The position numbers and the translations under genes are program-made. Below, in pieces: positions 1-8,512 of a stretch of 64,000 nucleotides of DNA; position 1 is the first letter of the stretch, and each line of letters begins with the position of its first letter. The notes beneath the pieces were generated by a model, which was given only the letters and a program-made list of their open reading frames with translations, made no database searches and was not told where the DNA came from. Source of the stretch: Mycobacterium xenopi (lineage in GTDB: Bacteria; Actinomycetota; Actinomycetes; Mycobacteriales; Mycobacteriaceae); assembly GCF_009936235.1 (NCBI RefSeq), contig NZ_AP022314.1, positions 4,526,001 through 4,590,000 on the forward strand, in the 5' to 3' direction.

Positions 1-251
1 CCAGGGGGTAGTAGCTGCTTGAAGTCCTCATGCGCCACCCGCAACCTCGACGCGCGCATCGACTCGGCGGGATCAGGCCGCCGACCGGAGCGCGCCGGCG
101 ACACTGCGCGCAGCGGTGTTACCACGAGGTGCTGACAGCACGGGCCAACGCTGTCAGGGACCGGCTCGGCGGCAGCCGGCGGGCGAAGCGGGTGCGCACT
201 TCCGCTGACCGCGAAGAATACGGCGGCGGCCGGCGCCCCCAGTGCCGCCAT
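1..251 (-). CDS. possible small secreted protein, cut by window edge
   Basis: An open frame on the minus strand starts at an ATG at 251 and runs off the left edge without a stop. The first ~20 residues are hydrophobic and Ala-rich (starting MAALGAPAAAVFFAV), like a signal peptide, and the next stretch contains a CC pair. The downstream part has MRASRLRVAHEDF, which reads like real protein rather than a shadow. I do not recognise a family. The call is weak because the gene is incomplete and no ribosome-binding site is clear; the opposite-strand frame here is Arg-rich and looks like a shadow. Confidence 0.35.
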   Translation of the reverse strand, partial: MAALGAPAAAVFFAVSGSAHPLRPPAAAEPVPDSVGPCCQHLVVTPLRAVSPARSGRRPDPAESMRASRLRVAHEDFKQLLPP

Positions 252-481
252 GACCAGCGATGACCTTGGTCGCTGACTAGGTAACCGATGTCGTCCCACG
301 GGAAGGCACCTCACGAGCAAATGGAGGAAGGGTCACGAAATCATAACTAATCGATTCTGACAGCTGCTTCCGGAGGCACCTATGCGCCCCAGCTACTTGA
401 CATGCGTGCAAAACGAGCGCTGGCGTCGCGGCGGTTCAGTGCCCGACCCAAGCAGCCCGTCGAAAGCGCTCAGCTCAGGTA

Positions 482-928
482 TCAGCAGCTACATGAAGGT
501 TGTGCATCGGTCGACGGGGCAACGCCTAGTTCGTCCAGCAGTCGGCGGACCCGCATTTCAATCTCGTCGCGTATCCGTCGAACGGCTTCAATGGATTGTC
601 CCGCTGGATCGGCCAAGGCCCAATCTTCGTAACGCCGCCCCGGAATGACGGGACAGGTGTCACCGCAGCCCATCGTGACGACGACATCAGCAGCCTGCAC
701 CATGTCGTCGGTCCAGCGCTGCGGTTGCTCTGCAGTGATGTCGATGCCCTTTTCGGCCATCGCTGAGACTGCGGTCGGGTTGACCCGGTCGGCCGGCTCG
801 GATCCCGCGGAAAACACGACGGCACGGTCACCGGCGAGGTGCCTGAAGAACCCCCAAGCCATCTGGGATCGACCCGCATTATGGACACAAAGAAACAACA
901 CTGCGGGTTTCCCGCAGGGATTATTCAT
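482..928 (-). CDS. arsC: arsenate reductase, low-molecular-weight phosphatase fold
   Basis: The 148-residue product has the P-loop CVHNAGRS at residues 14-21, the CX5R catalytic signature of the LMW-PTP/ArsC family, and a late DPAG segment that carries the acidic residue of this fold. It should reduce arsenate to arsenite in the cytoplasm; actinobacterial relatives use mycothiol/mycoredoxin. The C-terminus ends in SCSC, which may bind metal. Its start overlaps the acr3 stop by 4 bp, so the two are translationally coupled, and arsenite made here would be passed to the Acr3 pump. In M. tuberculosis the equivalent ArsC domain is fused to the pump (Rv2643); here they are separate genes. Confidence 0.93.
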   Translation of the reverse strand: MNNPCGKPAVLFLCVHNAGRSQMAWGFFRHLAGDRAVVFSAGSEPADRVNPTAVSAMAEKGIDITAEQPQRWTDDMVQAADVVVTMGCGDTCPVIPGRRYEDWALADPAGQSIEAVRRIRDEIEMRVRRLLDELGVAPSTDAQPSCSC

Positions 929-2004
929 GTTGCGCTCGGGGTCGGCGTGAATCGGCGTCGGACCGCCAGGGACACATAAACCAGCGCAACAAGTACAGGC
1001 ACTTCAATCAGCGGCCCAACAACTCCGGCCAGGGCTTGCCCGGACGTCGCACCAAAAGTGGCGATGGCAACGGCTATCGCTAGCTCAAAATTGTTCCCAG
1101 CGGCGGTAAATGCAAGTGTGGTGGTTCGTTCATAGCCGAGGCCCAGCCTGCCGCCGAGTATGTAGCCGCCGCCCCACATGATGGCGAAGTAGGCGAGTAG
1201 CGGCAATGCGATCCGCGCGACATCCCAAGGGCGAGCAATGATCTGTGCGCCCTGAAGAGCGAACAGGATGACAATGGTGAACAACAGCCCGTAGAGCGCC
1301 CATGGGCCGACAGCAGGCAAGAATCGCGACTCGTACCACCATCGGCCCTTGTTGCGCTCACCAACTCGGCGCGACAGATAACCCAAGAGCAGCGGGACAC
1401 CAAGAAATATCAGGACGGATTTGGCGATCTGCCACGGCGAGGCTGTGATAGCTGCCTGTTGCAAGCCGAGCCAGCCGGGCAGCACCGACAGGTAGAACCA
1501 GCCGAGCGCGGCGAACATTGCGACCTGGAACATCGAGTTCAGGGCAACCAGTACTGCTGCGGCCTCGCGGTCGCCGCAAGCGAGGTCATTCCAGATAATC
1601 ACCATCGCTATGCATCGGGCGAGGCCGACGATGATCAGCCCAGTGCGGTACTCGGGCAGATCCGGCAGCAATAACCACGCTAAGGCGAACATCAGCGCCG
1701 GACCGATCACCCAGTTGAGCAACAGCGACACGACCATAAGTTTGCGGTCGCCGGTCACGGTGTCGAGCCGGTCGTAGCGAACCTTCGCCAGCACCGGGTA
1801 CATCATCACCAGCAGCCCGATGGCGATGGGCAGTGAGATGCCGTCAACCTGAATGGCGCCGAGCGCGCGGTTCAAACCGGGAAGGGCACGGCCCAGCAAC
1901 AGCCCGACGACCATCGCGGCGCCGATCCACAGCGGTAGGAATCGGTCGAGCGTGGACAGCTTACCGACGACGGGTATGTGGTCGGCGGCGGCCGGTGCGC
2001 TCAT
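925..2004 (-). CDS. acr3: arsenite efflux permease, Acr3 family
   Basis: A 359-residue integral membrane protein with about ten hydrophobic segments. It has the Acr3 hallmarks GLARCIAMVIIWNDLACGD (containing the conserved functional Cys) and YERTTTLAFTAAGNNFELAI. It exports arsenite (and probably antimonite) across the plasma membrane using the proton-motive force. It is the middle gene of the cadI-acr3-arsC operon, overlapping cadI by 4 bp upstream and arsC by 4 bp downstream. Length is typical for Acr3. Regulation is expected from the ArsR-controlled promoter upstream of cadI. Confidence 0.95.
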   Translation of the reverse strand: MSAPAAADHIPVVGKLSTLDRFLPLWIGAAMVVGLLLGRALPGLNRALGAIQVDGISLPIAIGLLVMMYPVLAKVRYDRLDTVTGDRKLMVVSLLLNWVIGPALMFALAWLLLPDLPEYRTGLIIVGLARCIAMVIIWNDLACGDREAAAVLVALNSMFQVAMFAALGWFYLSVLPGWLGLQQAAITASPWQIAKSVLIFLGVPLLLGYLSRRVGERNKGRWWYESRFLPAVGPWALYGLLFTIVILFALQGAQIIARPWDVARIALPLLAYFAIMWGGGYILGGRLGLGYERTTTLAFTAAGNNFELAIAVAIATFGATSGQALAGVVGPLIEVPVLVALVYVSLAVRRRFTPTPSAT

Positions 2005-2456
2005 TTGGCTGTGGAGGAGTTTCCGGCGCAGCAGGCCTCTTCAGCCGCCGGCACGTCCCCGAACGCCGGCGCATTCTCGCCCCAAAAGGTGTCTGAGTCC
2101 GCGAGAACCTTGTAAATCTCCCACCTTTCGCCAGCCGGTCCGGTCAGCCACACTTTGTCTTGTGTCGCGAAGCAACAGGTCGTCCCGATCTGTTCCTCCG
2201 TGAACATTCCTTCACCCGCTAGCCGGGCAATCTCGGCGTGGACCTTCTCACTTGATTCAACTTCGACACCGAGGTGGTTGATTGTGCCGCCCTTGCCGGG
2301 GTTCTCCAACAGCACCAGCTTCAGCGACGGTTCGGCGATGGCAAAGTTGGCGTAGCCGTCTTTGAGTTTGGCCGGCTGTGTGTCGAACAATTTTGAGTAG
2401 AAGGCAACCGCCTCATCCAGCTTTTCGACGTTCAACGCGAGTTGGACTCGTGACAT
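2001..2456 (-). CDS. cadI: CadI/ArsI-type glyoxalase-fold protein
   Basis: From the ATG at 2456 the protein is 151 residues, close to the 152 of M. tuberculosis CadI (Rv2641). It begins MSRVQLALNVEKLDEAVAFY, a vicinal-oxygen-chelate fold start, and carries TTCCFATQDKVWLTGP with the paired cysteines found in ArsI C-As lyases, plus EEACCAG near the C-terminus. A longer upstream frame exists to 2543, but it would run through the operator region and divergent promoter, so the internal start is preferred. It is the first gene of the cadI-acr3-arsC operon. CadI is induced by cadmium in M. tuberculosis; ArsI relatives cleave organoarsenicals. Which activity applies here cannot be seen. Confidence 0.88.
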   Translation of the reverse strand: MSRVQLALNVEKLDEAVAFYSKLFDTQPAKLKDGYANFAIAEPSLKLVLLENPGKGGTINHLGVEVESSEKVHAEIARLAGEGMFTEEQIGTTCCFATQDKVWLTGPAGERWEIYKVLADSDTFWGENAPAFGDVPAAEEACCAGNSSTAK

Positions 2457-2477
2457 GACTGACTCCTCTACCTGTGA

Positions 2478-2530
2478 GACATATATCGAACTACTGGCGC
2501 CGATCATGCCACCTCTTTGATATATGTCAA
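2478..2530. promoter_or_regulatory. ArsR operator pair between cadI and arsR
   Basis: GACATATATC (2478-2487) and GATATATGTC (2519-2528) are a perfect 10-bp inverted repeat. The right-hand site is itself a 12/14 palindrome, TTGATATATGTCAA (2517-2530). They lie in the 96-bp gap between the divergent cadI and arsR starts, where ArsR/SmtB repressors usually bind. Binding by ArsR is inferred. Confidence 0.75.
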
Positions 2531-2552
2531 CATTCTCTGGCATGATGAACCT

Positions 2553-2912
2553 ATGCCGAAGACATTGCCGATGGTGGATATCGCCGCACCGGTCTGTTGT
2601 GCACCGGTCGCAGCGGGGCCGGTGGACGACACCGCCGCGTTGGAAATAGCGCTTCGGCTGAAGGCACTCGCCGACCCCGTGCGGGTCAAGCTGGTCTCGC
2701 TACTCTTCGGTTCCGCCGAAGGCGAGGAATGCAGTACCGATCTAGCGGCTGCGGTGGGCCTTTCTGAGTCAACGGTCAGCCATCACCTGACCCAGCTACG
2801 TCGCGCCGGACTAGTCGCGTCCGAGCGGCGCGGAATGAATGTGTATCACCGGCCTCGGCCTGACGCGCTCGTGGCACTCTGCTCGGTGCTAGATCCCAAC
2901 TGCTGCACCTAG
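2553..2912 (+). CDS. arsR: ArsR-family metalloregulator
   Basis: About 119 residues from the ATG at 2553; the upstream in-frame extension reads through the operator and is rejected. A winged helix-turn-helix is clear (STDLAAAVGLSESTVSHHL then RRAGLVASERRG). Cysteine pairs occur near the N-terminus (PVCCAPV) and at the C-terminus (PNCCT), with another Cys in the HTH lead-in (EECSTDL), a pattern suited to As(III) or Cd(II) sensing as in Rv2642. It is divergent from cadI and should repress both itself and the cadI-acr3-arsC operon until metal binds. Confidence 0.93.
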   Translation: MPKTLPMVDIAAPVCCAPVAAGPVDDTAALEIALRLKALADPVRVKLVSLLFGSAEGEECSTDLAAAVGLSESTVSHHLTQLRRAGLVASERRGMNVYHRPRPDALVALCSVLDPNCCT

Positions 2913-3015
2913 CCGTGTAGCGGAATCACGTTGCCGTAGCTCGGCGTCGGTGCTGGGGTCGCTAACTAACTAGGTGTGGGCTAGGTGAGGGCTGGGTGTT
3001 CGAACAGCGAAAATA

Positions 3016-3061
3016 CTTTCCCAAGCTGAGAACGCGGGTTCGATTCCCGTCATCGGCTCCA
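3016..3061 (+). other. 3' fragment of a tRNA-Gly, probable attachment-site remnant
   Basis: The 46 bases read as the anticodon arm, T-arm and acceptor 3' strand of a tRNA-Gly ending in CTCCA, including GGTTCGATTCCCG. Bases 5' of 3016 do not supply a D-arm or a matching 5' acceptor strand, so this is not a full tRNA gene. Such 3' halves are typical scars of integrase-mediated insertion at tRNA ends. No second copy is visible in the window. The rest of the gap 2913-3217 shows no other feature. Confidence 0.7.
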
Positions 3062-3217
3062 CTTCGGCCAGCGCAGACGCTGCTTGATACGCATCGCGAG
3101 TTGGCTCTCCGTGGCCAAAACGTGACAGAGACTTGACCGAATTCCTAACGCGCGCCTGCAGATTCACTCGTCGTAGCCCCTCTACCATCGCAGTGGCATT
3201 GCGAAGGAATTGGAGCT

Positions 3218-4024
3218 ATGTGGGCCGTCGTTCGGTGGGTTTTTGCGGTGATCGGGATTGCTGCGATTGTGGTTGGGCCGCCGGCCGACGTGCGCCTGCT
3301 GGCAGCGGATCAGCCGTACCGGTTTGCCATCGCATCAGTTCGGCCGACCCGGGATCAGGTCGTGGGTGTGGCACACCCCGTGGTGGTGATGTTCAGGGCG
3401 CCCATCGCCAACCGGCACGCGGCCGAACAGGCCATCGAGGTCAAGTCGACGCCCCCGATGACCGGCAAGTTCGAGTGGCTCGCCAACGACGTTGTGCAGT
3501 GGGTTCCCGATCGATTCTGGCCGGCGCACAGCACCGTGGCGCTTTCGGTGGGCGCCCTGTCCACGGACTTCAAGACCGGGCCTGCCGTCCTCGGCGTCGC
3601 CGATATCTCCGATCACACGTTCACCGTGAGCATCGACGGAGTCGGGGCGGGACCGCTGCCTCGGCGACCTGCACCGCATCATCTACCGCACGCGGGAGAA
3701 GAGGGCGTGATGCTGGCCTCGATGGGGCGGCCGCACTTCCCGACGCCCGTCGGCTCTTACACCGTGTTAGCCAAAGAGCGCACGGTGATTATGGATTCGA
3801 GCAGTGTCGGCATCCCGGTTACCGATCCCGAGGGCTACCGGGTGCCGGTGGATTACGCCGTCCGTATCAGCAGGCGCGGCCTCTACGTGCATTCGGCTCC
3901 GTGGGCGATCCACTCGCTCGGGTTTGAGAACGTCAGCCATGGCTGCATCAGCCTTGGCCCCGCGGACGCGGAGTGGTACTTCAACACGGTCAACATCGGC
4001 GACCCGGTCATAGTGCAGGACTAG
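3218..4024 (+). CDS. L,D-transpeptidase, exported
   Basis: A 268-residue protein with an N-terminal hydrophobic signal segment, an Ig-like middle region and a C-terminal YkuD catalytic domain. The catalytic motif is SHGCIS, preceded by IMDSSSVGIPV and VHSAPWAIHS, all characteristic of mycobacterial L,D-transpeptidases that make 3-3 peptidoglycan cross-links in the periplasm. Length fits the shorter paralogues (LdtMt1/LdtMt3, about 250-270 residues) rather than LdtMt2. It stands alone after the tRNA scar. The exact paralogue cannot be fixed by eye. Confidence 0.9.
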   Translation: MWAVVRWVFAVIGIAAIVVGPPADVRLLAADQPYRFAIASVRPTRDQVVGVAHPVVVMFRAPIANRHAAEQAIEVKSTPPMTGKFEWLANDVVQWVPDRFWPAHSTVALSVGALSTDFKTGPAVLGVADISDHTFTVSIDGVGAGPLPRRPAPHHLPHAGEEGVMLASMGRPHFPTPVGSYTVLAKERTVIMDSSSVGIPVTDPEGYRVPVDYAVRISRRGLYVHSAPWAIHSLGFENVSHGCISLGPADAEWYFNTVNIGDPVIVQD

Positions 4025-4107
4025 CCGCGGCGACCGCCGTTGGCGTCACGAGAAATGCACGGCCTCAAGCCGCTGTTAGGGCCGGGTTTTCGCTAGCCGT
4101 CGTGGCC

Positions 4108-4643
4108 TCAGCTCGCACCAGCGGGGCCGGGTAGAACCGGCTGACCGGGCACTGGTCCACCAGCCGGCGCGGGACCAGTCGGGTCACCTTTGCCGCGATA
4201 GCTACCCGACATGTCGATGAGTGGAGCGCCCGCCGGCACCGGCGCACCCACCGGGGCGCCCACGGGAGCACCAACCGGGGCGCCCACGGGTACCGGGGCA
4301 CCCACCGGCGCACCGACCGGAGCACCGACCGGGGCACCGACCGGCACCGGCGCACCCACCGGGGCGCCCACGGGAGCACCGACCGGAGCACCCACCGGCA
4401 CCGGCGCGCCAGCCGGGCCGCCCCGGCCCCGGCAGCACCAGCCATGTCAGTGAGCGGAGCGCTCGCAGGAGCGCATACACCTGCGGCAGCCCCTGATTCG
4501 ACTTCGCCGGCCAGTCCCTGCATGCACGCGTAGCCGCCCGTTATCAGCGGCGCGGCAGCGGCGTGCGGGCTCAACGCTAGAGCGGCCCCGCAAAGCCCCG
4601 CACCGGCAACGACTTTGATGCTGACCCGATCAAAGCTCGTCAT
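4108..4643 (-). pseudogene. secreted repeat protein with GAPV repeats, frameshifted
   Basis: The gene starts at the ATG at 4643 with a good signal peptide (MTSFDRVSIKVVAGAG...AHAAAA region) and continues to APLTDMAGAAGAGA. About position 4420-4430, in a G/C run, the frame slips. The onward frame then reads GPAGAPVPVGAPV, three perfect 18-residue repeats and a tail ending PVLPGPAGAS at 4108. Without one missing or extra base the product would be ~180 residues and secreted. The original frame continues as an Arg/Trp-rich string that is clearly wrong. The cause may be a real mutation or a sequencing error. Function is unknown. Confidence 0.7.
4237..4398 (-). repeat. three tandem 54-bp repeats encoding 18 residues each
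   Basis: Each unit encodes PVGAPVGAPVGAPVGAPV, that is PV followed by four GAPV blocks. The three copies are identical at protein level and vary at synonymous positions, so they are maintained as coding repeats. They lie inside the frameshifted secreted protein. Confidence 0.9.
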
Positions 4644-4856
4644 CACCGTCAACTCCTTCGCGCTCGAATGTTGGCGCACGCACAAGGCTCGGCAAAACCG
4701 CATGGCCGCCCGAAGCGATACTTAGACACGGATTCAATTGTTAGCAGAGCCGATGTGAAAGACGCGGCGCGCCGCACCGCGCCGTTTCCAAATAGTGACG
4801 TTCAGCCTGGGCGTAAGGGATGGCAGCGGGACGGCTGCACATACTCAACGAGATGT

Positions 4857-5230
4857 CTACCGGATTGCATCTGGCCTCGAAAGGCCACGGCCACAATGCT
4901 TTAAGGCAGCGCACGTAGTTTCCCCGCCGGTGGGATATCCGCCACCAATCGTCGTGACGTGGACGTGGTCGAAATGGCCGTACCCCGTTTGTCGCGCGCC
5001 TTTGGGCGTGTAGTAGACGCCGCGCCAGATCGCATCTTGTATGCCGAAGCGGTCCGTGTTCGCCAGCACGAATGCAACGATTTGGTTACCAAGCGCGATG
5101 CCTTCGGCGCTGCCGGGGTTGGGGATCATCACGTCGAGCGCCAACCCCTGGGGATGCCAACGCAGCGAACCGGCCGCACACCACCGATTTTCTGGATCTC
5201 GGGAAACAGCGCACTGATGCTGCGGGCAAT
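4857..5230 (-). pseudogene. remnant of a secreted peptidase-like protein
   Basis: Minus-strand fragments read RQRQIARSISALFPEIQ then, after a one-base slip near 5170, LRWHPQGLALDVMIPNPG and on to GHFDHVHVTTIGGGYP, ending at 4857. The GHFDHVHV and WHPQGLALDV patterns resemble a family of mycobacterial exported proteins related to M15-type peptidoglycan carboxypeptidases, which carry His and Asp metal ligands. The 5' half and signal peptide are missing and the fragment abuts a tnpB remnant at about 5230, suggesting that the transposon destroyed it. Confidence 0.6.
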
Positions 5231-5762
5231 CTGACGCTGCCGGTCATTGGGACCGTTCGTACCCACGAGAACACCCGCCGTATCGAACGGCTGATCACCA
5301 AAGGCCGAGCGCGGGTGTTGGCAATCAGCTTGCGGCGTAACGGTACTCGGTTGGACGCGAGCGTGCGAGTGCTCGCGCAGCGCCCCCAACAGCCGTGCGT
5401 GGCGCATCCTGAGTCACGGGTCGGTGTCGATGTGGGTGTGCGGCGTCTGGCCACCGTCGCCACCGACCGATGGTTCCCGTCGTCGAAAACCTGCCACGTT
5501 TGCGGGCATGTGCAAAGACATCGGGTGGGACGAAACCTGGCAATGTGGCAGCTGCTCGGTCACCCATCGACGTGATGCCAACGCCGCGATCAACCTCGCA
5601 CGCTACGAGGACACCATTAGCGTCGTCGGCCCAGTCGGGGCCGCCGTCAAGCGTGGAGCCGACCGTAAGACCCGGCCGAGCCGGGCAGGTGGCTGTGAAG
5701 CGCGGAAGGGACGCAGCCGCAAGGCTGCCGAACAACCCCGAGACGGGGTGCAAGTTGCGTGA
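5231..5762 (+). pseudogene. tnpB (IS605/IS607-type OrfB) remnant
   Basis: The frame reads LPVIGTVRTHENTRR, then NGTRLDASVRVLAQRPQQP and GVDVGVRRLATVAT, the first RuvC segment of TnpB. It then jumps straight to WFPSSKTCHVCGH, the zinc ribbon, so the middle of the nuclease is deleted. A further frameshift near 5514 leads to WQCGSCSVTHRRDANAAINLAR, with the second Cys pair, and a basic tail ending at 5762. The N-terminal third is absent. The protein cannot be active. Downstream bases to 5986 could hold the old right end or omega-RNA scaffold, but I see no firm boundary. Confidence 0.8.
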
Positions 5763-5986
5763 CCACTAAAGATCACTCCCTGGCAACGGCGCTGAGTGCA
5801 GCCAGGACTAATAACCGATGACCGTCGCTGCCCCTGCGCATTCGCTGCCGACCCACCGCAAGCACCGTAGAACAAGCAAAGAAAAGTCACAAATTGATAA
5901 CGGTCGGGGGTGACGGTGCCCGTTATGGTCGCGACAGGCCATAAGCGAACGACGGCACTGGCAGCGGCAGTGAGAACATCTCCGTC

Positions 5987-7489
5987 ATGAGCGATCCACC
6001 AGAGTCGCTGGCAGACGCCGTCACCGCACCTGCCGCCGAGACACCGCATCAGCGGTTTCGCTGGCAGGTGCCCGACAGGGCCGACCCCTGGATAGCGGCA
6101 GTCCTGGCCACGCTCGTGGGCATGCTGCTCTCCTGGCGGCCGTCATTCTGGTTCGACGAGTCGGCCACGATAGCCGCCGCGAACCGGTCAGAGATCGACA
6201 TCCTGCGGCTGCTCCTGAACTTCGACGCGGTCCACGGCCTGTACTACCTCGCGATGCATGCGTGGTTGTCGTGGGCGCCGATCAACGAGTTCACCGCGCG
6301 ACTTCCCAGCGCGGTCGCAGTGGGCGTCGCCGCTGCCGGTCTCGTCGTGTTGGGCAAACTGGTGGCCAACCGACCCACCGCATGGGCTGCGGCGGTTGCC
6401 TTTGCCGTGTTGCCGCGCATCCTTTGGTCAGCAGTCGAAGCCCGGTCCTATGCGTTGACCGCCGCGGTCGCGGTGTGGCTGACGGTGGTGCTCGTCATCG
6501 CCGCAGCCCAGCGTGGGTTTTCGTTGTGGGCGCTCTACAGTTTCGTCCTCGCGCTCGCCGTTGTCACCTACGTGTACCTTGGCCTGCTGGTGTTCGCCCA
6601 CGCTGTCACCCTCATGTTGAGACGAAAGTGGCGGCAGCTCTTGCCCTTTGGTGTCGCGGTCGTGGCCGCTGCCGCTCTAGCCTCTCCACTGATTGCGTTG
6701 GCGGCCGGCCAGCGCCAAACCCAGCTCTGGTGGATCGGTCAGGGTGGTTACCTAAGCGGAGTGGTCTGGGAACAATGGCTCACCGGCTCAAGGCTTTTCA
6801 TGTGTGCAACCGCGGTCCTTCTGGCATGGGGATCGATTGCGCTCACTACCAGGAAGGCTGCCCTAGACGCACTGGCGGTGGCGTTACCGTGGATGGTGAT
6901 CCCGACCGCGATACTCGTCGGATACTCGGCTGTTGGCAGCAACGTCTATCAGCCAAGGTATCTGACCTACACCGCGCCTGGCCTGGGATTGCTGCTCGGG
7001 GTTTGTATCGCAGCCATCGCGCGGCAGCGAACGCGAATGATGTTGGTAATCCTAGCAATTCTTGCACTTAGTTCGGCCACCGCGTTCGTCACGCAGCGCG
7101 GCAGGTACGGGAAAACAGGCGGCGCTGACTATTCCGAAATTGCCCGCGTCATCAACGCCAATTCCAAACCGCATGACTGCATCGTCTTCGGTGCCGCAGA
7201 CAATGAACCGTTGCGGGCCGCTGCCGCTGCCCGGCCCGACGCCTTTGCTCAGCTTGACGACGTCGCAGCCGGTATCCCGGGCGCGTACGCGGCCCAGTTG
7301 TGGACGCAAGATCTTCCCCTCGATAGCGATGTCGTCAAGCCACGGCTAGCCCGCTGCACGGTGTTGTGGGCAATCGTTGACCGCACGACGCCTGCACCCG
7401 TCGTCGATGCCGCGCAACGCCAGGGATTCAGGGTCGATCACGAGCAGACCCTGAACCGCAGCAAGGTTATTCGGCTGGTAAAGCGTTGA
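5987..7489 (+). CDS. polytopic membrane glycosyltransferase, GT-C type
   Basis: A 500-residue protein with a cytosolic N-terminal ~35 residues, about ten membrane spans and a C-terminal extracytoplasmic domain after residue ~370. The first external loop has FWFDESATIAAANR followed by DAVHGLYYLAMHAWL, the Asp/Glu-bearing loop typical of GT-C enzymes that use polyprenyl-phosphate sugars (ArnT/PMT-like; mycobacterial relatives include conserved membrane proteins such as Rv0541c). It probably transfers a sugar onto a cell-envelope acceptor; donor and acceptor cannot be told. It is a single gene, convergent with the glucanase downstream (6 bp gap). Confidence 0.8.
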   Translation: MSDPPESLADAVTAPAAETPHQRFRWQVPDRADPWIAAVLATLVGMLLSWRPSFWFDESATIAAANRSEIDILRLLLNFDAVHGLYYLAMHAWLSWAPINEFTARLPSAVAVGVAAAGLVVLGKLVANRPTAWAAAVAFAVLPRILWSAVEARSYALTAAVAVWLTVVLVIAAAQRGFSLWALYSFVLALAVVTYVYLGLLVFAHAVTLMLRRKWRQLLPFGVAVVAAAALASPLIALAAGQRQTQLWWIGQGGYLSGVVWEQWLTGSRLFMCATAVLLAWGSIALTTRKAALDALAVALPWMVIPTAILVGYSAVGSNVYQPRYLTYTAPGLGLLLGVCIAAIARQRTRMMLVILAILALSSATAFVTQRGRYGKTGGADYSEIARVINANSKPHDCIVFGAADNEPLRAAAAARPDAFAQLDDVAAGIPGAYAAQLWTQDLPLDSDVVKPRLARCTVLWAIVDRTTPAPVVDAAQRQGFRVDHEQTLNRSKVIRLVKR

Positions 7490-7495
7490 GCCGAA

Positions 7496-8338
7496 TTACC
7501 AGACCCGGATGTAGTCGATGAGCATCTGGGCCGGATAGGTGCCCAGTGCCGGATCGCCCGCACCAACCCCACCGACGGCAAGGGTAAACATGGGGGTCAT
7601 CCAATAGCCGGGGTTGTTGAACGGCCAGCGCATGTCGTCCGGAGCGCCGCCGTGGACATGGATGGGTTTGGGCGGAACGCTGAAATACGGTGTGCCGTCT
7701 CGCGAGAAATGGAAACCGTCCTCATACCATCCCATTTGCCAGGTGTGCCAAGCGCTGTCCACCAGCCCGGGGATCGATTTGCCTTCCCACGTTTTCCCGT
7801 TGGACGCCGCATGGACCGTCGTCCCTGGGGGCCACTGACCGTTGCCGTACCACTCGAAAATGTCGACCTCGCCGTCTGGCAGCGGATCCTCCTGGACAGT
7901 CCAGAATGCCGGCCACAGGCCGGGGTACAAGCAGTCCAGCTTTATCCGTGCCTCCCAGGTGTGGCCGATGGGGCCGCGCCAGTTTCCCCGCACTTTGCCG
8001 CTGTAATACTGGTCACCCTCTCGGGTGGCTTGCAGGACGAGATTGGAATTGCCGTCCAGAAACACGTTTTGGGCACGATAGATCCCCTCGACCGGCGGGA
8101 AGACATCGTCCTGCCAGGTCTGCACCGTCCATTTGGCCGGATCGGGACCCGCACCCGCCGGTCCGTCGAATTCGTCGGAGAAAATATAGCTCCCGCCGGC
8201 GGAGCCGGCCGGCGCGGACGGAGGTGGCACGGGAGCCGGCGCCTTGGGTGAAGACGGGTGAGCCCATGCCTGGGGCATGCGTACCGCAGCTAACAGCGCG
8301 CCAATTCCCGTCATCAACAACATGCTGCGACGATCCAT
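7496..8338 (-). CDS. GH16 family endo-beta-1,3-glucanase-like protein, Tat-exported
   Basis: From the ATG at 8338 the product is 280 residues and begins MDRRSMLLMTGIGALLAAV, a twin-arginine signal. The GH16 nucleophile/acid motif ExDxxE appears as GEVDIFEWYG, with the family pattern YYSGKVRGNWRG and GHTWEARIKLDC before it. It ends with the usual IDYIRVW. It is a paralogue of the next gene upstream, about 170 bp away in the same direction. It should act on beta-1,3-linked glucans outside the cytoplasm, although the natural substrate in mycobacteria is unknown. Confidence 0.9.
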   Translation of the reverse strand: MDRRSMLLMTGIGALLAAVRMPQAWAHPSSPKAPAPVPPPSAPAGSAGGSYIFSDEFDGPAGAGPDPAKWTVQTWQDDVFPPVEGIYRAQNVFLDGNSNLVLQATREGDQYYSGKVRGNWRGPIGHTWEARIKLDCLYPGLWPAFWTVQEDPLPDGEVDIFEWYGNGQWPPGTTVHAASNGKTWEGKSIPGLVDSAWHTWQMGWYEDGFHFSRDGTPYFSVPPKPIHVHGGAPDDMRWPFNNPGYWMTPMFTLAVGGVGAGDPALGTYPAQMLIDYIRVW

Positions 8339-8512
8339 TTCACAAACCACCAATCGCTACAAGCGGAAAATCGACCCGGGCGCAAAGCGCTGCAGGCTCA
8401 ACGCTGGCGAACGCTGTTGGAATAAAACCATTTGACACCGCGGCAGCGCAACGGAACGCGGGCAAACGGCTGGCCCGCGCTCCGGCGGAGTCACCGCACA
8501 CCGCGCGAAGAA

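Noticed and set aside
2970..3188. Minus-strand 72-residue frame containing MTGIEPAFSAWE
   Set aside because: This is the well-known false protein produced by translating the complement of a tRNA 3' region; it overlaps the tRNA-Gly stub.
4211..4453. Plus-strand frame with GAPT repeats
   Set aside because: Shadow of the GAPV repeats; it lacks a signal peptide and the synonymous pattern supports the minus strand.
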